A stretch of DNA of 64,000 bases from Acidobacteriota bacterium (GTDB taxonomy: Bacteria > Acidobacteriota > Terriglobia > Bryobacterales > UBA6623). Positions 27,001 through 35,463 of the stretch are shown one piece after another; within the stretch, counting starts at the first letter, position 1; every line of letters begins with the position of its first letter. Made by a program: the position numbers and the translations under genes. The stretch is from contig WGMB01000018.1 in assembly GCA_016125275.1 (NCBI GenBank), positions 248,001 through 312,000 on the forward strand, in the 5' to 3' direction. The notes below the pieces were generated by a model. That model was not told where the DNA came from. It saw only the letters and a program-made list of their open reading frames with translations, and did no database searches.

Positions 27001-27277
27001 CAAGGAGCTCACGGCATTCGGCGAGAAGCTAACCAAAGCCTTCAACGAGAAGATCCGCAGCCGGTATGACTCGGTGCCGCTGGAGCCGATTGGGCCGATG
27101 ATCCTGGTGGAGGCCTCTCGCGCGATGCAGGGCCAAGCCCAGGCCGCCCCGCCCAACGCCTTGCTCGACGTGACGGTCTACAGGCAGGGCGCCAAGTTCC
27201 CGCCGACGGACTTTCCGCCCGTCTCCGCCGACCTGGTGGCGCAGGAGCGCCTGATCGCGGCCGGAGCGCGGGGCTAG
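24056..27277 (+). CDS. Uncharacterised 1073-residue protein
   Basis: I do not recognise this protein. It has no signal peptide and no clear transmembrane helix. Residues 30-270 are rich in glycine and alternating hydrophobic residues, as in beta-hairpins (GKVSFSAGGGAFAGLGLLAD; GSIALSLGAQLGYDFSWV; GEIGLKVALNAGVALGFEAS). Residues 290-580 are largely charged alpha-helix with coiled-coil character (KAQSKLQGALKRWQELPNEL; RKKIEAKIGQLRSFVNDVAQ). Residues 590-800 are mixed. The last third is again helical with a beta end. The start at 24056 has GGGAGG about 9 bases upstream. The leader (23815-24055) is unusually AT-rich for this window. It stands alone, and its TAG stop shares a CTAG palindrome with the stop of the convergent DUF3604 gene. 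Coding reality is strongly supported by length. Confidence 0.85.
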   Translation: MSAGAAPGPKPGLFQLDKKLLDKESSSLAVQITAGSMELLDAIRTDAVFPSGDIDLFQASLRAETAKDIVFETGGGKVSFSAGGGAFAGLGLLADARKRLEKLGFGQALENGLAIEPADGSRYLLLSWGYDVHGAAKGSVALGAAGGVTFGAEGSREAAYAMVRRVGAQAKARKTLSETFTNWRMPSQVSSHADLLPGSWVITEVSGSIALSLGAQLGYDFSWVRELGAGELKGEIGLKVALNAGVALGFEASGEYALVLHRGEAESANRVTLKLFKLNRKTLSFSATAGATVKSTADPPATADDLIAAVFGVHGAQILKDLETLEAWTDPEEPVGEMLSALGVDYGFDLLQQLTGVDARRELGKAQSKLQGALKRWQELPNELSASLWKQLDEVLGAKNATERKKIEAKIGQLRSFVNDVAQMDESALRGAITDQLRDVSFFATPVGQWLQTVAGDSVLSLLDRQAEVRSLAAKTAAVLDKASDTQGATEDVIRNIQKVMAERLHLDKIEVLAKKATQKDFDDIDQWLKLKLANFLDEGLAQLNLEKIRQVAATIHTLIGKRQEFYAAAVKALNRTYQFSFAYAYRRSTAKTALLDIELDFSENPQVVGALLQAAVRGDFSRVLTESVDGVRLNQARLTHEVRRQSSVEIALPHFDRKKVLVTQALATVDAVELDGRVLLYELKASDKVTVVGRRSSELIVAANLPVRAGSGITVWNPDKGFVGYRFEHMKKKLKREELEFELEPLVAGYFPDSFGTADDQQTLSEWIGALDRHIDQVEENGPDQFGNTVLGLELSYPIQTLHGWGLAPEEEDSREYRELYRSVQRSLRQVIPFYWFADPDHYSPLIAAAPLLVYQFLPISTQIKLAGSTLTLNSGDEVFWDYRDQSKLDAMAQSSTTRLGLERAVMAIQRRSRQRGLERVADDYKMATAAGLIGIALGDGRDNLESLLMVEADIARTAIKAGKKMAKFRADAAAKPEEALKELTAFGEKLTKAFNEKIRSRYDSVPLEPIGPMILVEASRAMQGQAQAAPPNALLDVTVYRQGAKFPPTDFPPVSADLVAQERLIAAGARG

Positions 27278-29652
27278 TTGGCCCAGACGGGGCTGGACCA
27301 GGCCTGCACCAGGTCGAGCTGTTCGACCCGCAGGTAGTAGTAGTCGCCCGGCTGCATCGCTTCGCGCTGCTCGAAGTCGTACTCGACGTCGAGCGGCGCG
27401 GCCGGGCTCACCAGCTCCGCTTCCACGGTGAATTGCAGGGGCACGCCCATCTTCTCGATGTAGCCGTCCTTGACCTCCGCCGGGGCCGGCGCCGACGTGC
27501 GGAAGGAGCCGTTGCGCCGTAGCTCGGCCAGCGGAATCCGCACTTCATGGACGCCCCAGAGGGGGTCGTCGCGCCGCAGGGTGAGCGCGTCGCCCTGCGC
27601 CTGCGAGATGTCGACCAGCACGCCGTCGCGGTCGTTCGAGGTGGTGGCATTGTAGAAGACGACCCGGGCGCCGTCCTGTGAGACGCTCTCGAAGGAGTTG
27701 TCCTGGTTGAGATAGCGCTTCAGCACGAGCCGGCCGGCATCGGCGCGGATTTCGCCGCGCGCCATGGAGGTGTTGGCGCGGCGCTGGTAGTCGTTATCGC
27801 TCCAAGCGATGCGCACCAGTGAAGAGCCGGAGTCGCGGCCCGGGTGGAGCGAGTGGACGACCTGGTTGTTCTTGAGCAGGTCGATGCGCAGAATCGGGGC
27901 CTCACCGGAAACCTTCGCGCGGATCTTGGCCGAGTCGGCCTTGTAGCGCGGCAGGTCGCCGCCCATCGGCTCCCCGTTCACCGAAAAGTCCAGCAGCATG
28001 CGGCTGTTGCCGGTGACGCCGTAGGTCCGTCGGTCGAGCATGGAGGCCCACAGATCCTCCCGGTCGTTGGAATCGGCGTAGACTCCCGTGAGCGGGTTCG
28101 TCATCGTGTAGATGAGGCCGGGGTTGGCGTAGCCCCAGCTCACGGTGTGATTGTCAGCCGAGGCCGTTGCGCCCAGCCGCTGCCCGCTCTCCAGGTGCTT
28201 CTGGAAGGACTCCTCGAAGACGCCGTGCACCGAGGCGATCTCGAACAAGCGCTCCAGACGAGGGTCTGTCTCGTGCTGCCAATCCGGCGGCCCGCCTCCG
28301 ATGTGCGGGATGACCATGGCGCGCTTGCCGGTGCGGCGCAGGATCTTCATCATCTCGCCAACCGGCGCACGCCAGGATTCGGGCTCGAGGTCCATGGTGG
28401 TCGGCGCCTCGTCGTCGGCATAGATCACGTTGTGGTGGCCGCCGGCCTGTGTACCCACCGAGTATTCGTAGCCGAGGATCGGCGTGAAGCCCTTCCAGCC
28501 CTTCATCGTCTTCACGCCCTCAATGAGCTGCGGCCAGAAGTCCTTCACGTACTTCTGTTCGATGGCCAGGTAAGGGCCGGTGGCCTGTAGGCCGGTCTGA
28601 TGAGGCGTGAGGGCTCCGAAGTCGAGCAGCCCGATCTGACGGGCCAGCAGGTAGAGCTCGATGGGCACGCCGCGCCCGTCGGAGAGGTAGGTGTGCTGGT
28701 GCAGGTCACCGAAGTAGATCCGTTGCCCGGGCGTGCGGGAGATCCAGATGGGGTTGCTGACCCCTTGCACGCGACCGTCCGCCGTGCGCACGGTGATGCG
28801 GGCGACTCCCTCGCCGGTCGCCACGACGTTCTCGGCCACGTAGTGCAGCAGGTCGGGGTCGAAGCGCAGCTCGCTCGAGCCGACCGCGTCGGATTCCATC
28901 ACCAGCTCGAGATTCTGGTAGTCCTTCGCCAGAGAGTTCCAGGCGTCGGTCGGCACGACCTCCACGTCGAACGGCTCGCGCTGACCGACCACGGCGGGCG
29001 CCTTGACCTTGAGTTTCGCCAGCGGCCCTCCGATGATCTTCATGTAGGCGTCGCCGCCGTATCCCAAGACCTTTTTCTCCTCCGGCTGAGTGAAGGCGAT
29101 CCGCAGATTGAAGAGGTTCTCGGCGTAGAACTGCATGCGTACGCCCTTCGCGCCGCCGATGTCGAAATAGACCTTGTCGCCCTGCTTGAGCTCTCCGTTG
29201 CGCACGATCAAGCCGGCGCACTTGCGGTAGGGGAAGACCGGGTGCTCGTTGCGCTGGACGTCATTGGGATAGATGACGGTGTCGATCTCCACGCCGGCAG
29301 CCGAGGTCTCGACGCCGAAGAATGCCGGTTCCGAGGCGTCGGTGTCCTGCAACTCCTCCACGTCGGAGGTGAAGTGCTTCCAGACCTCGATCGACTCGCC
29401 GGGCTTGGCGCCGAGGTCGCCCACGGTGTATTCGATGCGAATGCGGTGGCGGCTGCCCATCTCCGCGACCGGCGGGGTCAGCAGCTTGACGGTCCCATGC
29501 AGCGGGAAGTCCGGGGAGAACCAAGCGCCCGGGCGGTATTCGATGCGGCCGTCAGCCGGGGAGGGTCGCTCCCCCCAGACAGCGGCGGCGGCAAACGCCA
29601 CGACGAGAAGGCCGGCGATGAGATGGGGGCGTCGCAAAACGCCTCCCATCAT
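27274..29652 (-). CDS. DUF3604 domain protein (PHP-like), exported
   Basis: A 792-residue protein with an N-terminal signal (LIAGLLVVAFAAAAVWG). The central region carries the DUF3604 signature YFGDLHQHTYLSDGRG, followed by DFGALTPHQTG, GYEYSVGTQAGGHHNVIYAD, VIPHIGGGPPDW and SADNHTVSWGYANPG. These supply the His/Asp residues expected for a metal-dependent PHP-like hydrolase site. The N-terminal 300 residues and C-terminal 150 look like beta-sandwich domains. The function of DUF3604 is unknown; it is frequent near sulfatases. The gene lies 16 bp downstream of the sulfatase, indicating one operon. Confidence 0.88.
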   Translation of the reverse strand: MMGGVLRRPHLIAGLLVVAFAAAAVWGERPSPADGRIEYRPGAWFSPDFPLHGTVKLLTPPVAEMGSRHRIRIEYTVGDLGAKPGESIEVWKHFTSDVEELQDTDASEPAFFGVETSAAGVEIDTVIYPNDVQRNEHPVFPYRKCAGLIVRNGELKQGDKVYFDIGGAKGVRMQFYAENLFNLRIAFTQPEEKKVLGYGGDAYMKIIGGPLAKLKVKAPAVVGQREPFDVEVVPTDAWNSLAKDYQNLELVMESDAVGSSELRFDPDLLHYVAENVVATGEGVARITVRTADGRVQGVSNPIWISRTPGQRIYFGDLHQHTYLSDGRGVPIELYLLARQIGLLDFGALTPHQTGLQATGPYLAIEQKYVKDFWPQLIEGVKTMKGWKGFTPILGYEYSVGTQAGGHHNVIYADDEAPTTMDLEPESWRAPVGEMMKILRRTGKRAMVIPHIGGGPPDWQHETDPRLERLFEIASVHGVFEESFQKHLESGQRLGATASADNHTVSWGYANPGLIYTMTNPLTGVYADSNDREDLWASMLDRRTYGVTGNSRMLLDFSVNGEPMGGDLPRYKADSAKIRAKVSGEAPILRIDLLKNNQVVHSLHPGRDSGSSLVRIAWSDNDYQRRANTSMARGEIRADAGRLVLKRYLNQDNSFESVSQDGARVVFYNATTSNDRDGVLVDISQAQGDALTLRRDDPLWGVHEVRIPLAELRRNGSFRTSAPAPAEVKDGYIEKMGVPLQFTVEAELVSPAAPLDVEYDFEQREAMQPGDYYYLRVEQLDLVQAWSSPVWAN

Positions 29653-29668
29653 ACAGAACGCGCAAGGG

Positions 29669-31120
29669 TTAGCGGTTTGTCCAGTACTGATTCGGCTTGC
29701 GGATCTTCGTGTGGCCGCGGCCGAGCTCGGCTTCGGTCCAAGGGATCCAGATGCCGCCGACCTGATCGCGAAGCTCGTCGCACTTGCGGCGCAGCTCCCG
29801 GATCAACTGGAAGTAGGCCGGCCGATCGGCCAGGTTGACGGCTTCGTCGGGGTCTTCTTGCAGGTCATAGACCTCCTCGTACACGGGGTCCTGGTCGATG
29901 TAGCGGGCATACTTGAACCGCTCCGTGCGGAGGCCTTCGTAGTCAGCGATGGTCGGATGCGTGGAGAGGTGCTCGTGGAAGAACTCCTTGCGCCAGTTCG
30001 CCGGCTTGTCGCCGTTGAGGATCGGCCGCAGGCTCTCGCCCTGCCAGGTCCCCGGAGCCGAGACGCCGGCGTAGTCGAGCAAGGTGGGCGGAATGTCGAC
30101 ATTGAGCGCAAAGGCGTCGGTCTTGGCGCCGCGGCGGGACTGCGGCAGGCGCGGATCGTAGACGATCAGCGGGACCCGGATGGAGAGCTCGTGCGGCTTC
30201 CACTTGCCGGCCCAGCCGCGCTCGCCCAGGAAGTAGCCGTTGTCGGCCATCAGGATAATGACGGTGTTGTCCGCCACGCCGAGCTCTTCGACCTTGGCGC
30301 GGATGCGGCCGACGACCCGGTCCACGCCGGCGATGAGGCGGTAGTAGTTCTTGGTCATCAGTTGGCGCTTGCGCTCGTTGTCGAAGCGCCAGTGCCAACG
30401 GTGTCGATTCATGGACTCGTTGCCGAGGAACGCCGGTAGGGTATCGAAGAAGGCTTCGCTAAGGGCCGGAGGCGGGACGGTGTAGTTCTGGTAGAGCTCC
30501 TCCGTCCAGTCCGGCGGAATGTACTGCATCGGGTGCCAGTCTTCGGCGTGCGGTGCGTTGAAGCTGACCGACAAGGAGAACGGTCGATCCCGGCTGGTGG
30601 AGTCCAGGTACTCCAGCGCGAGCTCACCGGTGAGGTCCGTCAAGTGGACCGGCGAGCCGTCCTTACGCTTGCTCTCGTAGGGATGACGCAGGCGGACGTA
30701 AGAGTCGAAGAGCTGATCGATGATGCCGTCTTCGACCTCCACGTGCCACTTGCCGACGTAGCCGGTCTGGTAGCCTGCATCGCGCAGCAGCTTGGGGTAC
30801 GAGCTCAGGATGAAGTCGTTGTTGATGGTCGGCGCTCCGCCGGTGTAGCGGTGAGTGCGCTGCCACAGGCCCGACAGGATGGTCGCGCGGCTGGCCATGC
30901 AGATCGGCGTGGTGACGAAGGCGCGGTCGAAGCGAACCCCTTGGGCGACAATGCGATCCATCTCCGGCGTGACGATGGCGGGCGTGACATTGCCCATCAT
31001 GTCGGCGCGCTGATCGTCGGTGAGGATGAAGATCAGGTTCGGGCGCTGGGTCTGAGCCGAGGCGGCGGCCAGGAGGGAGAGGGCTGCGAGAGCCAGAACA
31101 ACGGGGGCTGGACGGAACAT
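29669..31120 (-). CDS. Exported type I sulfatase
   Basis: A 483-residue periplasmic sulfatase with a signal peptide (FRPAPVVLALAALSLLAAAS). Family blocks are RPNLIFILTDDQRADMMG (metal-binding Asp pair), the formylglycine motif CMASR in TPICMASRATILSG, GYVGKWHVE, and ILMADNGYFLGERGWAGKW. The Cys in CxAxR must be oxidised to formylglycine for activity; the maturation enzyme is not in the window. The ATG at 31120 starts the signal peptide; the open frame extends 46 codons further without sense. A TAAGAT element (31133-31128 on this strand) lies 7 bases before the ATG. The sulfate-ester substrate is unknown. Confidence 0.92.
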   Translation of the reverse strand: MFRPAPVVLALAALSLLAAASAQTQRPNLIFILTDDQRADMMGNVTPAIVTPEMDRIVAQGVRFDRAFVTTPICMASRATILSGLWQRTHRYTGGAPTINNDFILSSYPKLLRDAGYQTGYVGKWHVEVEDGIIDQLFDSYVRLRHPYESKRKDGSPVHLTDLTGELALEYLDSTSRDRPFSLSVSFNAPHAEDWHPMQYIPPDWTEELYQNYTVPPPALSEAFFDTLPAFLGNESMNRHRWHWRFDNERKRQLMTKNYYRLIAGVDRVVGRIRAKVEELGVADNTVIILMADNGYFLGERGWAGKWKPHELSIRVPLIVYDPRLPQSRRGAKTDAFALNVDIPPTLLDYAGVSAPGTWQGESLRPILNGDKPANWRKEFFHEHLSTHPTIADYEGLRTERFKYARYIDQDPVYEEVYDLQEDPDEAVNLADRPAYFQLIRELRRKCDELRDQVGGIWIPWTEAELGRGHTKIRKPNQYWTNR

Positions 31121-31127
31121 CGCGTCT

Positions 31128-31133
31128 ATCTTA
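31128..31133 (-). promoter_or_regulatory. Possible -10 element (TAAGAT) 7 bases before the sulfatase start
   Basis: On the minus strand TAAGAT is followed by AGACGCG and the ATG. Such spacing would make the transcript leaderless. No -35 box is recognised. Confidence 0.3.
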
Positions 31134-31177
31134 GTGGGTACGGGGCCGAGGGGGCCGCTTGGGTATGGGTGCTGGCC

Positions 31178-31183
31178 TACAAT
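31178..31183 (+). promoter_or_regulatory. Probable -10 element (TACAAT) 7 bases before a start codon
   Basis: TACAAT is followed by AGCGCTG and ATG 31191. This predicts transcription starting at or next to the A of the ATG. It faces the sulfatase promoter candidate in the same 70-bp divergent region. Confidence 0.4.
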
Positions 31184-31190
31184 AGCGCTG

Positions 31191-33287
31191 ATGTCGCGCC
31201 GGTTGCTCGCTTTTCTCGTGATCGTGCTGGCGGGTTGCGTGGGCCGCAGCGTTCCCACTGAGGGCTATGACACGTGGCGGGTCTACGGCGGCGGCAAGGA
31301 CAACATCCGCTACTCGCGCCTGGCCCAAATCAACCGCGACAACGTGAAGGACCTGCAGGTCGCTTGGACGTACGACACGCAGGACGCCACCGAAACCTCG
31401 CAGATCCAGTGCAACCCGATCGTGGTCGACGGTCTGCTCTACGGCGTCAGCCCGCAGATCCGCATCTTTGCCGTGGACGCCGCGACCGGCGAGGAGCGCT
31501 GGACCTTTACCCCGACGCTCGACGGCCGCCGCCTGACGGGCACCCAACGCGGCGTCGTCTACTGGAGCGACGGAGCGCAAGACAGCCGCATCCTCTTCAG
31601 CGCCGAGCACCTGCTGTTCGCGCTCGACGCCAAGACCGGCCTTCCGGTGGAGAGCTTCGGCCAAGGCGGCTCGATCGACCTACGAGAGGGTTTTGAGCGA
31701 CCGACGGAGTCGCTCAACGTCTCCAGCCGCTCGCCGGGCGTGCTCTACGGCGACTTACTGCTGATGGGCAGCGTGGTCAGCGAGGGGCTGCCGAGCGCTC
31801 CGGGCGACATCCGGGCTTTCAACGTGCGGACCGGCGAACGCGTCTGGAGCTTCCATACGATCCCTCACCCCGGAGAGCCCGGCTATGAGACTTGGCCGGC
31901 GGACTCCTGGAAGGTCGCCGGAGGCGCCAACGCTTGGCCGGGCCTGACCCTGGACGAAGAGCGGGGCCTGCTGTACGCCGCCACGGGCTCGGCGGCGTTC
32001 GACTTCTACGGCGCCAATCGGCACGGCGACAACCTCTACGCCAACTCGCTGCTGTGTCTGAAGGCGGAGACCGGAGAGCTGGTCTGGAGCTTCCAGGCTG
32101 TCAAACATGACGTCTGGGACCGGGACTTTCCTACGCCGCCGGGACTGATGACCCTGATCCACAACGGCAAACGCGTGGACGCCGTGGCGCAGTCCACCAA
32201 GTCCGGACACATCTTCGTCTTCGACCGCGTGACGGGCGAGTCGCTGTTTCCGCTGGAGGAGATCGAGGTTCCGGCCTCGGACATCCCCGGCGAGATGACG
32301 GCCAAGACGCAGGTTCTGCCGACCATGCCTGAGCCGTTTGCGCGCCAAAGGCTGACCGAAGACATGCTCACCGACCGCACGCCGGAAGCCCACAAGGCCG
32401 CCGTCGAGCGTTTCCGCAAGCTGCGCAGCGAAGGGCAGTTCGCGCCGCCCAGCCGCGAGGGAACCATCGTGTTTCCGGGGTTCGACGGCGCCGCGGAGTG
32501 GGGAGGGCAAGCCTTCGACCCCGAAACCGGCCTCTACTACGTGAACTCCAACGAGATGGCCTGGATCCTGCGCATGGTCGAGCAGAAGCAGGGCGGCTCG
32601 GTGAATGGCCAGCGTCTCTACCAGCGCAACTGTGCGGCTTGCCATTTGGATGATCTCTCCGGCACGCCGCCGGACTTTCCGCCGCTCCAGCATTTGACGC
32701 TGAGCCAAACGCAGATTGCGGAGATCGTGAAGAAGGGCAAGGGACGCATGCCGGGCTTCGGTCACCTGGGCGACGGCGCGGTCGAGTCGATCGCTCGGTT
32801 CGTCAAGAGCGGCGTCAGCGATCCCATCAAGGCCGCCTCACTGTCGCCCTACGACCAAGCGTTCACCACGGACGGCTACAACAAGTTCTTGGACCCCGAG
32901 GGCTATCCGGCGATCAAGCCGCCTTGGGGGACGCTCAACGCCTACAACCTGGACAGCGGCGAGCTCGTCTGGAAGATCCCGTTCGGCGAGTTCCCGGAGC
33001 TGGCCGCCAAGGGCTGGAAGAACACGGGCACGGAAAACTATGGGGGCCCGGTCGTGACGGCCGGGGGCCTGCTCTTTATCGGCGCGACCAACCACGACCG
33101 CAAGTTCCACGTGTTCGATAAGGAGACCGGCGTGCTGCTGTGGGAGACCACGCTGCCGGCCGGAGGCCGGGCGACGCCGGCTGTCTACGAGGTCAACGGC
33201 AAGCAGTTCGTAGTGATTGCGGCCGGCGGCGGCAAGAGCGAGGTGGCTCCGTCGGGGGGCAAGTACGTCGCCTTCAGCCTGCCTTGA
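31191..33287 (+). CDS. PQQ-dependent dehydrogenase lipoprotein with inserted cytochrome c domain
   Basis: A 698-residue quinoprotein of the membrane glucose-dehydrogenase-like type. The N-terminus is a lipoprotein signal (LLAFLVIVLAGC). Propeller repeats such as WRVYGGGKDNIRYSRLAQIN, HPGEPGYETWPADSWKVAGG, HDVWDRDFPTPP and FDPETGLYYVNSNEMAW mark the PQQ domain. A cytochrome c module is inserted between blades, with CAACH at residues 481-485 and GRMPGFGHL providing the axial Met region, before the last propeller part (PPWGTLNAYNLDSGELVWKI). The built-in haem would accept electrons from reduced PQQ. The sugar or alcohol substrate is not known. It ends 4 bp from the convergent NagB-like gene. Confidence 0.9.
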   Translation: MSRRLLAFLVIVLAGCVGRSVPTEGYDTWRVYGGGKDNIRYSRLAQINRDNVKDLQVAWTYDTQDATETSQIQCNPIVVDGLLYGVSPQIRIFAVDAATGEERWTFTPTLDGRRLTGTQRGVVYWSDGAQDSRILFSAEHLLFALDAKTGLPVESFGQGGSIDLREGFERPTESLNVSSRSPGVLYGDLLLMGSVVSEGLPSAPGDIRAFNVRTGERVWSFHTIPHPGEPGYETWPADSWKVAGGANAWPGLTLDEERGLLYAATGSAAFDFYGANRHGDNLYANSLLCLKAETGELVWSFQAVKHDVWDRDFPTPPGLMTLIHNGKRVDAVAQSTKSGHIFVFDRVTGESLFPLEEIEVPASDIPGEMTAKTQVLPTMPEPFARQRLTEDMLTDRTPEAHKAAVERFRKLRSEGQFAPPSREGTIVFPGFDGAAEWGGQAFDPETGLYYVNSNEMAWILRMVEQKQGGSVNGQRLYQRNCAACHLDDLSGTPPDFPPLQHLTLSQTQIAEIVKKGKGRMPGFGHLGDGAVESIARFVKSGVSDPIKAASLSPYDQAFTTDGYNKFLDPEGYPAIKPPWGTLNAYNLDSGELVWKIPFGEFPELAAKGWKNTGTENYGGPVVTAGGLLFIGATNHDRKFHVFDKETGVLLWETTLPAGGRATPAVYEVNGKQFVVIAAGGGKSEVAPSGGKYVAFSLP

Positions 33288-33291
33288 GCTG

Positions 33292-34149
33292 CTAGGCGAG
33301 GGCCGGATGAATGGGCCGGGCGGCGTCCACGGTCGTATACACGACGGCGTCGGGGTGACCTTGCACCAGGGTCGAAGGCCAGAACACGCTCGGTTCGGCG
33401 GCCAAGGTCGTGCGGAAGATGGCCCGATGGCGCTCGCCGGCTGCCAGGTAGAGGCGAATCTTGCGCGCCGCCAAGATGTCCCGCATCCCCAGCGTGACGG
33501 CCATGGGCGGGATCGACGCCGGGTCTCCGCCCGAGCAATGGATACTCTGCACCACGATGGAATCGGCCCCGAGCGGAAGCACCCGGGTCAGCGATCCCCG
33601 CAGCTCCTCCACGCTCACAGGGCGCCAGCGCGACAACGGGGGCTCGTTGAAGGCGATGTGACCGTGGTAGCCGACGCCGCCGAAGCAGACGTCCACGCCG
33701 CCCACGCGCGCGATGGCTTCGCTGATGGCGTCGGGCGCAAAGGGGTTGGGCGCGTGGCGTTGCGCGGGGGGGACGGTGAGATCCGGGTCGATGCGGCCGA
33801 ACAGCTCGCGCTCGAGGAATCCCGTGAAGCTCAGGGGATGCTCGGAGGGGATGGGCCGGCCCTGCCAATCCAGGAACTCATCCATCTGGAACGACCAAAC
33901 GTTCTTCCAGGACAAGCGCTCGCGGTTGGTGATCTCCACCAGGCGGGCGTAGTGCTTGGTGGGGCCGACGGGCAGAATCAGGCGAGCCGGCTCGCCGCGC
34001 TGGTTGCTCTCGCGGACGACCGCGGCGATGGAATCGGCGAAGTGGTCGAGCAGCGCGCCCGCGTCTGCGAACAGCTCAAAGGGGATTCGGGACCGGCGGC
34101 GCAGCTCCTCAACGGGCAGCTCCAACAAGGCTTTGCGATCGAGGCTCAC
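33292..34149 (-). CDS. Glucosamine-6-phosphate isomerase/deaminase-like protein (NagB family)
   Basis: A 285-residue protein with the NagB fold: phosphate-binding LILPVGPTKHYARLVEI, the acidic pair in QMDEFLDW (Asp90-Glu91), GGVGYHGHIAFNEPP, and the C-terminal LAAGERHRAIFRTTL. In NagB the sequence before GHIAFNEP is DG, whose Asp (141 in E. coli) acts in ring opening; here it is His162. His164 and Glu169 are retained. The protein may therefore act on a different aminosugar or isomerise without deamination. It is divergent from a hexuronate-type permease with 38 bp between starts, so a shared sugar pathway is plausible. Confidence 0.85.
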   Translation of the reverse strand: MSLDRKALLELPVEELRRRSRIPFELFADAGALLDHFADSIAAVVRESNQRGEPARLILPVGPTKHYARLVEITNRERLSWKNVWSFQMDEFLDWQGRPIPSEHPLSFTGFLERELFGRIDPDLTVPPAQRHAPNPFAPDAISEAIARVGGVDVCFGGVGYHGHIAFNEPPLSRWRPVSVEELRGSLTRVLPLGADSIVVQSIHCSGGDPASIPPMAVTLGMRDILAARKIRLYLAAGERHRAIFRTTLAAEPSVFWPSTLVQGHPDAVVYTTVDAARPIHPALA

Positions 34150-34187
34150 CCGAGCCAGCTTACCAGGGAGCCCGAAAATCGGCTAAG

Positions 34188-35459
34188 ATGTGCTCCAACT
34201 TCGTGTCCGCGGTTGTAGCCCAGTCTGCGGCGCCCGCCGCTCAGCCAGCCTCGGACAAGCGCTGGTGGGCGCTGGCCCTGCTGTTCCTCTCGATTGCCGT
34301 CAACCTGCTTGACCGGCAAGTGCTGTCATTGATGGCGCCCCTGATTCGGGACGAGTTGGCGCTGAGCAACACGCAGTATTCCTACATCCTGTTCTTCTTC
34401 CTGTTCGGCATGACGCTGTTCCAGCTTCCGGCCGGACGCTTTCTGGACCGCTACGGCGTGCGGGTCGGGCTGGCGGCCATCATGGTGTGGTGGTCGGCGG
34501 CCAACGGGCTGCACGCCTTGGCGCGTAACGTTTGGCATTTCTGCGGGTTTCGGTTCCTGCTGGGAGCGGGCGAGTGCGGCAACTACTCCGGCGGCATCAA
34601 GGCGATCTCGCAGTGGTTCCCCCCCCGGGAGAGGGCTCTGGCCGGCGGGATCTTCAACTCGGGCACGGTGATCGGGGCGGCGCTGGCTCCGCTGCTGATC
34701 GTGCCGATCGGGATGAACCTGGGGTGGCGCTGGACGTTCGTCGTGCCGAGCGCGCTGGGGCTGCTGTGGCTGATTCCGTGGTTGTTGTTGTATCGTGACC
34801 GCCCGTCGGCGCCGGAGGCCGGTGCGGGAATCAGCGGAGCGGCGAGCGGCTTGACCCTGGCGCGGCTCTTCTCGGTGCGGCAAGTGTGGGGCGCCGTGCT
34901 GGTGCGGGCGATGGGAGGGCCGGTCAGCCACTTTTACTGGTACTGGCTACCGGAGTATCTCAAACGCGAGCGGGCGTTCAGCATGGAAGAGATCGGCATG
35001 ACGGCCTGGGCGCCGTACCTGTCGGCCGGCTTGGGCAACGTGCTCGGCGGCGGGCTTTCCGGCGCGCTCATGCGGCGCGGCATGGAGGCCGACCGCGCGC
35101 GCAAGACGGCCTTCGTGTTGGCGACGGCGTTGGCGTCGGCGAGCATGCTGGTTCCGTGGGCGGCCGACTCGATGACGGCGCTGGTCGAGATCTCGATCGC
35201 AACGGCCGGAGTGGCGGCGATGGCGGCGACACACATCGGCATGCTGACGGACCTGTTCTCAGAAAAGACGCTGGCGCGGTTGACGGGGGTGACGGGAATG
35301 GGCGAAGGATTGGTGAACATGGTTTTGATGGTGGCGACGGGTATGGTGGTCGATGCGTTCTCGTACACCCCCGTGTTCCTGGCCGCCGGCCTGATGCCCT
35401 TTCTGGCGCTCACATCCGTGTTCGTATTGGTGCGTAAGATCGAACGAGTGGAACTCTAG
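34188..35459 (+). CDS. MFS transporter, anion:cation symporter (ExuT-like) type
   Basis: A 423-residue permease with about twelve transmembrane helices. The helix 1 to 2 region reads AVNLLDRQVLSLMAPLIRDE. Loop 2-3 carries GRFLDRYGVRVGL, and helix 4 carries FRFLLGAGECGNYSGGIKAI followed by QWFPPRERALAGGIFNSG, the signature of the ACS/ExuT group that moves hexuronates and other sugar acids. The substrate is not proven. It is divergent from the NagB-like gene and lies 4 bp before the CoA-transferase gene, suggesting a transcript continuing through 39.1 kb. Confidence 0.88.
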   Translation: MCSNFVSAVVAQSAAPAAQPASDKRWWALALLFLSIAVNLLDRQVLSLMAPLIRDELALSNTQYSYILFFFLFGMTLFQLPAGRFLDRYGVRVGLAAIMVWWSAANGLHALARNVWHFCGFRFLLGAGECGNYSGGIKAISQWFPPRERALAGGIFNSGTVIGAALAPLLIVPIGMNLGWRWTFVVPSALGLLWLIPWLLLYRDRPSAPEAGAGISGAASGLTLARLFSVRQVWGAVLVRAMGGPVSHFYWYWLPEYLKRERAFSMEEIGMTAWAPYLSAGLGNVLGGGLSGALMRRGMEADRARKTAFVLATALASASMLVPWAADSMTALVEISIATAGVAAMAATHIGMLTDLFSEKTLARLTGVTGMGEGLVNMVLMVATGMVVDAFSYTPVFLAAGLMPFLALTSVFVLVRKIERVEL

Positions 35460-35463
35460 AGAA

